Positions 1 through 9,146 of a stretch of 64,000 bases of DNA are shown piece by piece. A program made the translations under genes and the position numbers. Under the pieces are notes generated by a model that was given only the letters and a program-made list of their open reading frames with translations, was not told where the DNA came from and made no database searches. Source of the stretch: Subtercola sp. Lineage in GTDB: Bacteria; Actinomycetota; Actinomycetes; Actinomycetales; Microbacteriaceae. The stretch is from the NCBI GenBank assembly GCA_025463765.1, contig JAODBC010000037.1, forward strand, positions 1-64,000, written 5' to 3'. Numbering within the stretch: the stretch's first letter is position 1; each line of letters starts with the position of its first letter.

Positions 1-440
1 GGGAACTTCGACAGGATCGGCATCCCGACCACGACCGAGGGCAGCACCTGCCCGCCCAACCTGATCCGGCTTCTCGCAGTTGACCGCGCCACCGCCGTGT
101 TGGCAACGATCAGTTCGACCGCGTTCGCGAACCCCTGCCGCCTCGCCAAAGACTCCTCACCCAACTCATGCCTGCTACGGTCAGCGACCTCCCCAGCCAC
201 CCGCGTACGCAACCCGTCCACCAACATGCCCAGCCGCTCCACCGCTACCAGGCCGGCGAGCAGATCACCGTCGGCAAGCCCGCAGGGCGCGGCAGCCCGG
301 AACGTTCCACGTTCCTCGCACGCCGCAACCGCCTCCGCCAACAAAACACCCAACGCCACCCGACCAGCATCGCGGCAATCGTCGCGACCATCGGTGCCGT
401 AGGCAGGGCTGCCGGTGGGGTCAGGAGATGTTGTGGTCAT
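1..440 (-). CDS. DUF222 / HNH-endonuclease-type protein, N-terminal part (partial)
   Basis: Reading the minus strand from an ATG at 440 gives an open frame of 146 codons that runs off the left edge. It starts MTTTSPDPTGS and contains VAVERLGMLVDGLRTRV and a stretch ending LGGQVLPS. This resembles the N-terminal DUF222 domain of the large actinobacterial DUF222/HNH endonuclease family, whose HNH motif lies in the C-terminal third and would be outside the window. These proteins are often multicopy; their role is unknown. A TATGCT hexamer ends only 6-7 bases before the ATG, so a leaderless transcript is possible but weakly supported. Confidence 0.75.
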   Translation of the reverse strand, partial: MTTTSPDPTGSPAYGTDGRDDCRDAGRVALGVLLAEAVAACEERGTFRAAAPCGLADGDLLAGLVAVERLGMLVDGLRTRVAGEVADRSRHELGEESLARRQGFANAVELIVANTAVARSTARSRIRLGGQVLPSVVVGMPILSKF

Positions 441-906
441 AGTCCCAGCATACCACAATACCGAGGTAATCTCACTAAATGACGTGGTTCCGACCGCCGA
501 GGATGACGGGAATTCGTACCCCGAACACCCACCCCGCCCATCCCGGGCTGCCGCGCCCACCGGGCTTGCCACCCAACGACCTACCGCACCACTAGAAATA
601 CCAGCAACCACCGACACCACTCAGGTCGGAGCGCGTTTCTGAGACGGTCACCAAGAAATCGCGATTGCCCCACAGATTTCCGCAACGATCGAACCCGCGC
701 GAAATGGCGAACGACGAACCCTTCGAGATGCACTCAGCACCGCTTCCCTGTGGGTTTGCACAGTGACCGCAACCCGAACCATCCATCCCCACCCCCGCTC
801 CGAACAGATGCCGAGGGATGCATGCAGGTGTTCCTCTCGCTTGGCCGGCATCACGGGCATCCGCCCACCGAAATGCGCCCGAGCGACCCAACCGTCAGGA
901 GACATC
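441..906. other. Intergenic region without a supported gene
   Basis: About 470 bases separate the divergent partial DUF222 gene and the DUF2064 transferase. The open frames here have no recognisable domain and look like GC-rich shadows. A clear ribosome site, AGGAG at 896-900, precedes the ATG at 907. No tRNA, repeat or strong terminator was seen. Confidence 0.5.
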
Positions 907-1620
907 ATGCTCACCGTTGTCGTCATCGCCAAAGAGTGCGTTCCCGGCCGAGTGAAGACCCGGCTCACGCCCGCTCTGAGTTACGAGCAGGCTGCAAACG
1001 TGGCATTCGCGAGCCTCAGCGACACCCTCGAAGCCGTCAATCATATTTCGGCGACGCGCCGGATTCTGGCCTTCGACGGCAACCCCGACAACGCGCCCGA
1101 CGAGGCTGAGGGGTTTGAGGTCATCCAGCAGGCGAGCGGCGGTCTCGACACCCGGCTCGCCTCGATCTTCGACCAGTGCACAGGGCCGACGCTTCTCGTC
1201 GGTATGGACACGCCGCAGCTGACCGCGGCCGACTTGAACGCGGCAGCACGCGGAATGCAGCTGGCCGCCGAGCACGACTCCCCGGCGAGCGCCTGGCTGG
1301 GCTTTGCCAACGACGGCGGATTCTGGGCCCTCGGAATGACCCACCCCGACGGAGACCACATTCGCGGTGTCGCCATGTCTCAGCACGACACCGGGCGGGC
1401 TCAGCTCGAGCGCTTGCTCGGCGCTGGACTCGAGGTGTCGCTGCTCGCCGAACTAATCGATGTCGATACCTTCGCCGATGCCGTCGACGTCGCCGCCCTC
1501 GCACCGCACTCGCGTTTCGCCCACGCCTTCGAATCGGCAGTGCGCGCCCCCGAGGCCGTCACAGCGACCGCCATGCGCGCGGTCTCACACACGGCGGCAC
1601 ACACGGCGGCTCGACCGTGA
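907..1620 (+). CDS. DUF2064 / TIGR04282-type glycosyltransferase
   Basis: A 237-residue protein of the DUF2064 (TIGR04282) family, nucleotidyltransferase-fold enzymes that resemble GT-A glycosyltransferases. The N-terminus MLTVVVIAKECVPGRVKTRL is the family signature; VGMDTPQL is the equivalent of the metal-binding D-x-P segment and NDGGFWALG the substrate loop. The ATG at 907 is chosen over an upstream in-frame start because AGGAG lies directly before it and the family motif begins there. It overlaps the next gene by GTGA and sits upstream of a methyltransferase, an LCP protein, a Moco fusion and a GT87 enzyme, which suggests a cell-envelope glycan role by inference. The acceptor cannot be told. 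Confidence 0.8.
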   Translation: MLTVVVIAKECVPGRVKTRLTPALSYEQAANVAFASLSDTLEAVNHISATRRILAFDGNPDNAPDEAEGFEVIQQASGGLDTRLASIFDQCTGPTLLVGMDTPQLTAADLNAAARGMQLAAEHDSPASAWLGFANDGGFWALGMTHPDGDHIRGVAMSQHDTGRAQLERLLGAGLEVSLLAELIDVDTFADAVDVAALAPHSRFAHAFESAVRAPEAVTATAMRAVSHTAAHTAARP

Positions 1621-2288
1621 CCGGAGTTGCGCGCGCCACTGCCACCTTCGGCAGCGGGGGCGGCGAGCCGTACACGCGCGCCCTGCAGAACAGCGGGCTG
1701 CTGCGTCTGGTGGCCGACGACCGCCTCGTCGAGACGGCGGTGATGGATGTTCGCCGCTGGAGCAATAGCGCCGACCCCACCGACATGAGCCTCATCGAAG
1801 AAGGCTCCGGCCCCCTGCTCGACATCGGCTGCGGGCCGGGCCGCATGGTGGCCGCCGCGCTGACCATCGGGTACGCCGCCCTCGGCGTCGATGTGTCGCA
1901 GGCCGCGGTTGACCTGGCACGGCGGTCGGGCATTCCGGCCCTGCGCGCGTCGGTGTTCGACACGCTGCCGAACGAAGGCGAATGGATGACCGTGCTGCTC
2001 GTCGACGGAAACATCGGTATCGGCGGCGATCCTTCTGCTCTGTTGCAGCGGTGCGCAGAACTGCTCTCGCCGACCGGCTGTGCGCTCGTCGAGGTGCACA
2101 GCGAGCCGCAGCTGGATCGCTCGTTCGAGTGCCGGGTCGTCGGAGACGACGGAACCGCAAGCGACCTGTTTCCCTGGAGCGAGATCGGCGTGACGGCGCT
2201 GAAGCGCCGAGCATCCGTCGCCGGGTTGCGGGTGAGCGAGAGCTGGCAGCGGCAGGGCCGTAGCTTCGCGCGACTTGTGCGCAGCTGA
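1617..2288 (+). CDS. Class I SAM-dependent methyltransferase
   Basis: A 223-residue protein starting at a GTG that overlaps the preceding stop (GTGA), so it is probably translationally coupled. Motif I is LLDIGCGPGRMVAAAL, followed by GVDVSQAAVDLAR, the acidic residue that binds the ribose of SAM. The rest is a single Rossmann-like domain with no targeting sequence. The substrate is unknown; being in one operon with a glycosyltransferase-like enzyme makes methylation of a sugar or polyprenyl intermediate possible, but this is inference. Confidence 0.8.
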   Translation: MTGVARATATFGSGGGEPYTRALQNSGLLRLVADDRLVETAVMDVRRWSNSADPTDMSLIEEGSGPLLDIGCGPGRMVAAALTIGYAALGVDVSQAAVDLARRSGIPALRASVFDTLPNEGEWMTVLLVDGNIGIGGDPSALLQRCAELLSPTGCALVEVHSEPQLDRSFECRVVGDDGTASDLFPWSEIGVTALKRRASVAGLRVSESWQRQGRSFARLVRS

Positions 2289-2416
2289 CATCGCAAAAAC
2301 TGGGACTTGTCAAGGAATTTGCATCGGAAACACCTGTTTGAACCGAAATTCACGAACTCGTACGGCAACATGGGAAAATCACCGACCGTAACGAGAGGGC
2401 ATTCCGGCCGACGCAC

Positions 2417-3709
2417 ATGACTTCCCCACATTCGCCGCTCAAACACTCGAAACGCCCCTCTCAGAGCCCCATCGGCACTTTTCTGAAGATCTTGGTGGCC
2501 GTCGTCGTGGTCTTTGCGGTGAGTTCGACTTCGGTCGCGGCGATCGCGGTGTACCAGACTCTGAGCAAGATCGGCCCGGGCATCCAGCTCGCCGACCCCA
2601 ACGCTTCGGCGGCGGCGATTCCGAGCGTAGGAGCCATCGAAGGCGGTGTGAACCTCTTGCTGGCCGGAACCGACACGCGTACCAACCAGGGTGACGCGTT
2701 CAGCGACTCGGCGAACCAAGATGCATCGTCGGGCGCCGGCAACAACGACGTGACGATGGTGCTGCACATCTCGGCAGACCACACCAACGCGACGGTGATC
2801 AGCATTCCGCGTGACCTCATCGCCGCGGTTCCCGACTGCCCAGACCCCGACCCGACGAAGACCGACATCGTCCAAGGCACCGACGCGGCGATGTTCAACA
2901 CCACGCTTTCGCGCGGCGGCCTGCCCTGCACCGTTCTCACCGCCGAGAAACTCACCGGCCTGAAGATCGCCTACGCCGCCGAGATCAGTTTCGACGGTGT
3001 GATCGCCATGTCGAACGCCGTCGGCGGTGTCAGCGTGTGCCTAGCGACTGCGGTCACCGACCCGTTCACGGGCCTCGACCTCGCGGCCGGTCAGCAGACG
3101 CTGGTCGGCGACCAGGCCTTGGCGTTTGTGCGCAGTCGACACGGCGTCGGCGACGGCAGCGACCTCGGCCGCATCAGCAACCAGCAGGTGTTCCTGTCGG
3201 CGTTGATGCGCAAGATCACCAGCGCCGGCGTGCTGGCGAACCCGATCGCGCTGTTCTCGCTGGCGAACGCAGCGGTGGAGAACATGACGTTCTCGACCAC
3301 GCTGAAAGACCCGGCGGCCATGGTTGCGATCGCTCTCGCACTCAAGAATGTGAGCCTGAGCAACCTCGTCTTCGTTCAATACCCCGTCATCACCGACCCG
3401 GATGACGCGAACCGGGTCATCGCGGATGACGCCTCGGTCGCCGTGCTGAATGCAGCGCTGGCGAGCGATTCGCCACTGACGCTCACGGGCGGCGTGGGCC
3501 GTGCGGCCGTAGCCGATCCGTCGACGACGTCTACCGCGACGCCGGCCCCGACCGACACGACGGCACCCACCGACACGGCGACCCCCACCGACACGGCGAC
3601 CCCGGGCGACACCTCGACTCCGTCGCCGACCGACACCTCGGTGGCACTGCCCACCAACGTGAGCGGTCAGACGGCGGCCGAAGAGACCTGCACCGTGGGC
3701 AACAACTAG
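2417..3709 (+). CDS. LytR-CpsA-Psr (LCP) family cell-wall glycopolymer ligase
   Basis: A 430-residue membrane-anchored LCP protein. A short cytoplasmic N-terminus is followed by one membrane segment at about 22-46 and an extracellular LCP domain with SIPRDL (catalytic Arg region) and FVRSRHGVGDGSDLGRISN, the family's Arg-rich pyrophosphate/lipid-binding motif. LCP enzymes move undecaprenyl-phosphate-linked polymers onto peptidoglycan or arabinogalactan. The C-terminus is a Thr/Pro/Asp tail built from TDTATP-like repeats, probably a wall-spanning spacer. Its stop overlaps the stop of the convergent gene within the palindrome CTAG. Confidence 0.9.
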   Translation: MTSPHSPLKHSKRPSQSPIGTFLKILVAVVVVFAVSSTSVAAIAVYQTLSKIGPGIQLADPNASAAAIPSVGAIEGGVNLLLAGTDTRTNQGDAFSDSANQDASSGAGNNDVTMVLHISADHTNATVISIPRDLIAAVPDCPDPDPTKTDIVQGTDAAMFNTTLSRGGLPCTVLTAEKLTGLKIAYAAEISFDGVIAMSNAVGGVSVCLATAVTDPFTGLDLAAGQQTLVGDQALAFVRSRHGVGDGSDLGRISNQQVFLSALMRKITSAGVLANPIALFSLANAAVENMTFSTTLKDPAAMVAIALALKNVSLSNLVFVQYPVITDPDDANRVIADDASVAVLNAALASDSPLTLTGGVGRAAVADPSTTSTATPAPTDTTAPTDTATPTDTATPGDTSTPSPTDTSVALPTNVSGQTAAEETCTVGNN

Positions 3710-4197
3710 CTCACGGGCATCCCGTTCGCCTGCCGGCGGCGAGCGCGACGCAGGTAGACCGCGCAGACAGCGGCGGTCACCACGATGAGGGCGAGCCACA
3801 TCAGGGCGAGCCGCAGCACGTAATCGAATGGCAGCACGGTGGGCGCCGGGCCGAGCGTCTTGGCGTAGATCTCGGGCACCACGAGAAGGGTCAGTATGGC
3901 TCCCACGATGACGGCGCCCTGGATGATCAGCAGAACCGTGCGCGAAACCTTTCGTCCGGCGCGGCGGGCCAGCACGCTGACTCCGAGCACGATGGGCGAC
4001 AGCACGGCGTCGTGCAAGATGATCGCACCGAGCAACCACGCGACGACACCGAGAATGGCCATGGGGCTCTGCAGCACGAAAAGCACGACTGCGCCGAGTG
4101 CGAGGCCTGCCGCACCCACGCCGATGAGCAGCGCCCGCACTCGCGCCATTCCGGGCGAGACGGCGATCTGCGGTTCTGAGAGTCGCGGATCGGTCAC
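3706..4197 (-). CDS. Four-helix membrane protein of unknown function
   Basis: A 163-residue protein with four predicted membrane segments (around LIGVGAAGLALGAVVLFVL, IILHDAVLSPIVLGVSVLA, LIIQGAVIVGAILTLLVV and LALMWLALIVVTAAVCAVYL). The start is taken as the GTG at 4197, which overlaps the TGA of the upstream Moco gene (GTGA). No family was recognised. Coupling to the cytochrome b561-Moco fusion suggests it may be a membrane partner of that redox protein. Confidence 0.75.
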   Translation of the reverse strand: MTDPRLSEPQIAVSPGMARVRALLIGVGAAGLALGAVVLFVLQSPMAILGVVAWLLGAIILHDAVLSPIVLGVSVLARRAGRKVSRTVLLIIQGAVIVGAILTLLVVPEIYAKTLGPAPTVLPFDYVLRLALMWLALIVVTAAVCAVYLRRARRRQANGMPVS

Positions 4198-5651
4198 GAG
4201 GTCACCTCCAGCGAGCTCAGCCATTTGGTCTGCAGTACCCCAGGCCTGCCCGGAGCGATCATGCGCGCCGGAAACCCGTGGTCGATGTCGAGCGTCTCAC
4301 CGTTGAGGGTGAGGGCGACGAGTGTCGTGGGGTCGCTCACGTACTCCGATCCCATCTGTGTGACACGGTATCCGCCCTCTTTCTCGAGGCTCATCAGTCT
4401 GAGCGCAGAGTCGGGACTCGCCCCGACCATCGCCACGAGACTCTGCAGGCGCACGCCCGTCCAGGTCGCCATCTGACTCCACCCCTCCACGCACGAGATC
4501 GGCAGATCGACGGTCGTCTGCGGCAGGGCGAGTAAGGATGCCCGCGAGAACGTCTGCGAGCGAGATCCGTTCGACACGGTCAGCACCCAGTTCGGGTCGA
4601 CCGCCGTCTTCGTGACCTGAGCTGCCGCCGCGGTGCGGTTGATCGGCAGCTGATTCGGGCCGATGCCCTTCTCCCGCGGCGCAAAAACGTTGAACGGGCG
4701 CAAAAAAGCGAACGACTGACCGGCGGTGAGCAGCACGACGGCAGCCGCCGATGCACCGATCGTGATCAGAAAGGCCCGTCGACTGGCGGATGCCCGGGGC
4801 CGAGGTTCGGGCTCCAGCGACCGCAGGTCGGGGTCGATGCCATCGGTTTCGACTGGCGCCGCTTCGACTGGCGCCGGCTCGACTGGCGCCGCCTCGGCGA
4901 GCGCCACCACAGCGAGCGCCACCTCGGCGGGCGCCACCACAGCGGGCGCCCCCTCATCCAACGACGGCGTCGAGTCGATCCAGCGCAACAGCCGGCCGGT
5001 GAGCCCCGCGGCCTGCCGTACACCGGGTGCACCCTGCAGAACCGGCGGTACGGCGTCGATGAGCGGAGCATCCACCAGCGACAGCTCTTCGGCCGTCTGC
5101 ACAAGCGTCGGCGCGTAACCGTCACGCTTGCGCCAGTATGTGGCGATGATGGGCAGCTTCACCCCGATGTGAATGGCCAGCGACCCGATGATGACGAACG
5201 ACAACGCGAAGTGCGTCTCGCGAAACCCGAACGGCCACGGGTAGAACTGGTATGTGTTGAGCAGCCCGATCACGATCTCGACGAGCGAGGCGCCGACGAA
5301 CAACGCGATCGATCCGCGCTCGAGCAGGCCCTTGAGCCCGGTCACCGGCGGCGTCTGAAAGAGGTTCGGAAAGACCGTGTACAGCTTGCCGAAGATCAGC
5401 GGAAAACACGCGATGCCGGCGGTGATGTGAATGCCCTGCGTCACCTGATAGAGGTTCGCCGGCCACGTCGGAAAGCGCATCCAGGGCAGCGGCTGCTGCA
5501 AGAAGTGGCTGTACAGCCCCGTGGCGAAGCAGATCAGAAACGCCGTCGCCAGAAGCCTGCCGAGCACCACGGCGAGCCGAGGGTTACGCGTGGGGGCTGC
5601 GACCGCCCGCTGCATGTTCAGAAGCAGACGTCGCACAGGCTGTTGCTGCAT
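4194..5651 (-). CDS. Cytochrome b561-like / sulfite-oxidase-type molybdopterin fusion protein
   Basis: A 485-residue protein with two halves. Residues 1-170 hold four membrane helices with His49, His75, His147 and His161, suited to b-type haem binding as in the cytochrome b561 fold. A low-complexity linker rich in A-P-V-E units follows, then another membrane segment at about 295-315, then a sulfite-oxidase-type molybdopterin domain in which Cys387 (ISCVEGW) is the expected Mo ligand. The arrangement puts the Moco domain outside the cell, with electrons passing to or from the membrane haem. The substrate is unknown. Nothing for Moco synthesis lies nearby. Confidence 0.85.
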   Translation of the reverse strand: MQQQPVRRLLLNMQRAVAAPTRNPRLAVVLGRLLATAFLICFATGLYSHFLQQPLPWMRFPTWPANLYQVTQGIHITAGIACFPLIFGKLYTVFPNLFQTPPVTGLKGLLERGSIALFVGASLVEIVIGLLNTYQFYPWPFGFRETHFALSFVIIGSLAIHIGVKLPIIATYWRKRDGYAPTLVQTAEELSLVDAPLIDAVPPVLQGAPGVRQAAGLTGRLLRWIDSTPSLDEGAPAVVAPAEVALAVVALAEAAPVEPAPVEAAPVETDGIDPDLRSLEPEPRPRASASRRAFLITIGASAAAVVLLTAGQSFAFLRPFNVFAPREKGIGPNQLPINRTAAAAQVTKTAVDPNWVLTVSNGSRSQTFSRASLLALPQTTVDLPISCVEGWSQMATWTGVRLQSLVAMVGASPDSALRLMSLEKEGGYRVTQMGSEYVSDPTTLVALTLNGETLDIDHGFPARMIAPGRPGVLQTKWLSSLEVTS

Positions 5652-5690
5652 GTTGCCGTATTCGGAGCGGAGGGGTGTTTAGATAGGGCC

Positions 5691-7241
5691 GTGCCAAATA
5701 CCCGCGAGCCGAGCGCCGACGCTCAGCCCGCGGGCGAGCCGGCCGACACCGCCCACGCCGCTGCCAGCAGCACCTCCCGCCCCGACCCACCTCGGCTGCC
5801 GCACGCTCGGGTCTTCACCGCGCTGACGGCGCTCGTGCTCGCTGTCATGGCAGTACTCACGGCTCTGTCGGTCTCGACGCTCGGGTTCTTCGACCCCGCC
5901 GACGCTGGCGGCATCGTCTGGTACACGGTCGCCCTGTGGCTGCTGTTCGTCGCTGCTGCGCTTCTGCTGCGCCGGGTGCCGAGGCGAGCAGCGATCGTGC
6001 TGATCGTGGCCGGGTCGGCTGTGCTCTCGGGCGCCGCCCTGGCCGGGCCGCCGAACACCAGCACCGACTCGGCGCGGTACGCGCTCGACGGCATGGTGGC
6101 GAACGAGGGCGGCTCGCCCTACACGTACGTTCCGGCCGACGACGCGCTGGCGCAGTTTCGCACGACCTGGCTGTTCGTTCCCGCTGTGAACGACAGCGAC
6201 GGGCATCCGCAGTGCCCTGCGAGCCCGCGCATCGAGCGTTCTGTCTCGCTGCCGTCGTTCCAGGTCATCTGCACGGTCGTCAATCGCCCGCAGGTGCACA
6301 CGATCTACCCACCCGGTGCCGAACTGTACTTCGCCGGAGTGCGCTTCTGGGTGCCGGCCACGGCCGAGTACTGGCCGTTTCAGCTCACCGGCGCCCTGAT
6401 CTCGGTGGGCATCAGCATCGTTCTCGTGCTCGCTTTGCTGCGCCGCCGAATGGATGCCCGCTGGGCCGCCCTCTGGGCCTTCAGCCCCTTTGTGGCGACC
6501 GAGGCCGTCACGAATTCGCACGTCGATGCCCTGGCGGCGCTGTTGCTGCTGCTCGCAACGCTCTTCGTGGCGCGAGGATCACCACCCCTCGCGACGCGCG
6601 AGCCCGGCGCCATCGCACCCACTGCCGCCGCTTCTCGCGCCTCCACAGCACGCACCATCGTCGGTGGCGTCTTTCTCGGCCTCTCGATCGCGGTGAAGCT
6701 CGTGCCGGTCATCGGAGCCCCCGCGCTGCTGCGGCGGCATCCGCTGAAGGTCGCCATTCCGGCCATCCTGACCTTCGCGGCGCTCTACGTGCCCTACGTG
6801 CTCGCCACTGGAATCGCCGTGATCGGCTTTCTGCCCGGCTACCTCGCCGAAGAGGGTTACGACGACGGCAGCCGGTTCGCGTTGCTCTCGATCGTGGCGC
6901 CGGGTCCGGTCTCCATCGTGCTCGCGGGCATCCTGCTGTTGGTGACGGCCGTGCTGGTGTGGCGGCGCACCGACCCCGAGAACCCGTGGCTCGGCCAGGT
7001 CGTCATGATCGGCACCACCATGCTCATCGTGACCCCGCACTACTCCTGGTATGCGCTGCTGCTCGTGCCGTTCGTCGTGCTCAGCCGGCGGTGGGAGTGG
7101 ATGGCCGTTCCGGCCGCCCTCACGGCCCAACTTCTTGTTCCCACTCTGGCCGTCGCACGGGTCTCATTCGCCCTCGCGATTGTCGTTGTGCTCGCCGGCC
7201 TCGCGTATCGCACCTATTACCGTCGGGTCTATCGAACCTGA
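5691..7241 (+). CDS. GT87-family membrane glycosyltransferase
   Basis: A 516-residue polytopic protein of the GT87 (DUF2029) type, which uses polyprenyl-phosphate-linked sugars on the outer face of the membrane. About ten hydrophobic helices are visible. The first large loop carries TDSARYALDGM with the conserved acidic residue, and HTIYPPGAELYF is the family's aromatic loop motif. The GTG at 5691 is chosen because the frame upstream of it is antisense to the Moco fusion gene. The gene is divergent from that fusion with only 39 bases between the starts, so they share a control region. Confidence 0.85.
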   Translation: MPNTREPSADAQPAGEPADTAHAAASSTSRPDPPRLPHARVFTALTALVLAVMAVLTALSVSTLGFFDPADAGGIVWYTVALWLLFVAAALLLRRVPRRAAIVLIVAGSAVLSGAALAGPPNTSTDSARYALDGMVANEGGSPYTYVPADDALAQFRTTWLFVPAVNDSDGHPQCPASPRIERSVSLPSFQVICTVVNRPQVHTIYPPGAELYFAGVRFWVPATAEYWPFQLTGALISVGISIVLVLALLRRRMDARWAALWAFSPFVATEAVTNSHVDALAALLLLLATLFVARGSPPLATREPGAIAPTAAASRASTARTIVGGVFLGLSIAVKLVPVIGAPALLRRHPLKVAIPAILTFAALYVPYVLATGIAVIGFLPGYLAEEGYDDGSRFALLSIVAPGPVSIVLAGILLLVTAVLVWRRTDPENPWLGQVVMIGTTMLIVTPHYSWYALLLVPFVVLSRRWEWMAVPAALTAQLLVPTLAVARVSFALAIVVVLAGLAYRTYYRRVYRT

Positions 7242-7370
7242 GCGCAACCTGTACGCGCAAACGGATTTCCAACCCTTTTCGGGCACGAGGCCGAACTCAT
7301 GGTGTCAGGCAATCACCGACACCAACGGATCGGCCCACCGGCCGCTCCCCACAGAAAAGGATTCCATCCC

Positions 7371-8042
7371 ATGCGTAAAATCACTACCGCCGTTCTGGCC
7401 GTCGCTGCATCTGGCGCTCTCGCCTTTTCGCTGGCAGCCTGCTCGTCGTCGTCGACTTCGACCGCATCTTCACCCTCCGCTTCGACGTCGTCGACCCCGA
7501 CCCCGGTCGCCTCGATTCCCAACCTGACCGGTGTCGACACCGAGGTCACCGTCGACCCGGGCTTCCTCGCCGCACTGAAGTCCTTGAACCTCACCCCCGG
7601 CGTTCTCGGCACCGCAACCCTCTCCAATGCCGGCGTTCTCGCCTTCCCGATCACGGGCGGCAACGTGAAGTACTACGACCCGACCCAGTCGTACCGCCCG
7701 TACGTTCAGGGCAGCATCGAGCACGAGGGTTCCGGCCTGTCGCTGACCGGTGGCGGCATCGAGGTCGACCTCACCAACTTCACGATCGACCCCGGCACCT
7801 CGAAGCTCTACGGTGACGTTGCCGCCAACGGCGCCTCGGTCGCCAAGCAGGCCTACCTGTTCAACCTCGACGGTTCGACCCTGAAGCCCCTGCAGACCTC
7901 GGGTAACACCGCCATTCTCGAGGGCACGACGGTCTACGTGTCGCCTGACGCTGCAGCGCTGCTGAACAAGACCTACGGCACCACCGCCGTCACCGACAAG
8001 CTCGAGGTCGGCATCGCCAAGATCACCGTCAACACGAAGTAA
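7371..8042 (+). CDS. Secreted lipoprotein of unknown function
   Basis: A 223-residue protein with a type II signal peptide: MRKITTAVL, a hydrophobic core, and the lipobox LAAC with Cys near residue 23. A Ser/Thr-rich spacer follows. The mature domain is beta-rich, with PITGGNVKYYDP and EHEGSGLSLTGGGIEV, and recalls small HtaA-like or actinobacterial envelope proteins, but I cannot assign it. AAAGGA at 7356-7361 supports the ATG at 7371. A strong terminator follows at 8089. Confidence 0.8.
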   Translation: MRKITTAVLAVAASGALAFSLAACSSSSTSTASSPSASTSSTPTPVASIPNLTGVDTEVTVDPGFLAALKSLNLTPGVLGTATLSNAGVLAFPITGGNVKYYDPTQSYRPYVQGSIEHEGSGLSLTGGGIEVDLTNFTIDPGTSKLYGDVAANGASVAKQAYLFNLDGSTLKPLQTSGNTAILEGTTVYVSPDAAALLNKTYGTTAVTDKLEVGIAKITVNTK

Positions 8043-8088
8043 CACGCACCACACAGCTCAGCACAAAACAACACAGCACTATCCCTCC

Positions 8089-8128
8089 CGAAACGGGCCC
8101 TGCCATCACGGCGGGGCCCGTTTCGTTT
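8089..8128 (+). terminator. Rho-independent-type terminator
   Basis: The 12-base arm CGAAACGGGCCC at 8089-8100 pairs with GGGCCCGTTTCG at 8114-8125 across a 13-base loop, followed by TTTG. It lies between the lipoprotein gene and the hydrolase gene on the same strand. Confidence 0.8.
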
Positions 8129-8148
8129 GTGCGCTCTAGACTCGTCTG

Positions 8149-8937
8149 GTGTCAGAATCAGGCTCCCCGTCGTCGTCTCCGTTCATCCGTCTCGGGTCGC
8201 ACAAGCAGCCTTTCGACGCCTACCTCGCCGCGCCCGAACGGCCGCTCGATGAGTTCAAGGGCGGCGTCGTGGTCATCCACGAGGTGTGGGGCCTCACGCC
8301 CCAGATCACCGGTATCGCCGATCGGTTCGCCGCCGCCGGGTACCTCGCGCTCGCGCCCGACCTGATGGGCGATGCCGCCCTCGACCCCGAGGTCGCAACC
8401 GAACTGCAGCGGGGTCTCAGCGACGCCGACCCCGAGGTGCAGCGCAGTGCCCAAACACGCCTCGGCGAGCTGATGGCGCCGGTCGCCGCGCCCGAGTTCG
8501 CCACCCGCGCGCTCACTATCCTCATCGCCGCAGTCGAGTACCTCCAGAACCAGAACGGCATCGACGGGTGCATTGCGGTCACGGGCTACTCGTTCGGGGG
8601 CAGCTATGCTTTCAGTCTGGCATTGGCCGACACTCGCGTTCGGGCATCCGTGCCCTATTACGGCTACGCCAATTACACGACTGACCTGCTGCGCGAGATC
8701 TCGTGCCCGATCTTGTATTTCGTCGGTCAAGACGACGCACCGCTGATGGATGCCCTGCCCACGCTGAACGCCCGCATGCGCGAATCGGGCACCGGTTTCA
8801 CCGCCGTGGTCTACCCAGGTGCGGGACACGCCTTCTTCAATGAGACAAATGACGTCGCCTATCGGGCCGCTGCCGCCGAGGATTCGTGGCAGAGAACCCT
8901 GGCTTTCTTCGAAGAAGCTCTGTCTGGGCTGAATTAG
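8149..8937 (+). CDS. Dienelactone hydrolase family protein
   Basis: A 262-residue alpha/beta hydrolase. VVVIHEVWGL carries the Glu that interacts with the nucleophile in dienelactone hydrolases, and the elbow is GYSFGGS. The classical family has Cys at this position, so this is a Ser-nucleophile variant. DDAPLMD supplies the Asp and PGAGHAFF the His. GTG at 8149 is used because no earlier start lies between it and the terminator. The true substrate is unknown; an ester or lactone is likely. Confidence 0.85.
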   Translation: MSESGSPSSSPFIRLGSHKQPFDAYLAAPERPLDEFKGGVVVIHEVWGLTPQITGIADRFAAAGYLALAPDLMGDAALDPEVATELQRGLSDADPEVQRSAQTRLGELMAPVAAPEFATRALTILIAAVEYLQNQNGIDGCIAVTGYSFGGSYAFSLALADTRVRASVPYYGYANYTTDLLREISCPILYFVGQDDAPLMDALPTLNARMRESGTGFTAVVYPGAGHAFFNETNDVAYRAAAAEDSWQRTLAFFEEALSGLN

Positions 8938-9050
8938 ACGCCGAAATGCTGTGCATTTGCACAGATGGCGCTAGAACTTTGCGTTTGGTAACAAAATCCT
9001 GCGTATCGAACGTCGGCACCTCTCTGGGGGGTTAATACTGTCTACACAGC

Positions 9051-9096
9051 AATGCGCGGCGGGATGAACAATCTTCTTCCTGCGCGCATTTTTTTG
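9051..9096 (+). terminator. Candidate terminator or attenuator ahead of the ABC operon
   Basis: AATGCGCG at 9051-9058 pairs with CGCGCATT at 9083-9090 and is followed by a run of seven T. It could end the hydrolase transcript, or act as a leader terminator for the substrate-binding protein gene whose ATG lies 51 bases downstream. The sequence alone does not decide. Confidence 0.6.
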
Positions 9097-9146
9097 TAGC
9101 CCCGTGTATATCTCCCGAGTGCACCCACAAGAAGAGGAAGACGCCA

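Noticed and set aside
592-891. Minus-strand open frame of 99 codons upstream of the DUF2064 gene
   Set aside because: No domain, no ribosome site, and composition typical of a chance GC-rich frame.
1559-2875. Long minus-strand frame of 438 codons
   Set aside because: It is antisense to the methyltransferase and LCP genes, both of which have clear family motifs.
5169-5690. N-terminal extension of the GT87 protein
   Set aside because: This part of the frame is antisense to the Moco fusion; the GTG at 5691 fits the start of the glycosyltransferase.
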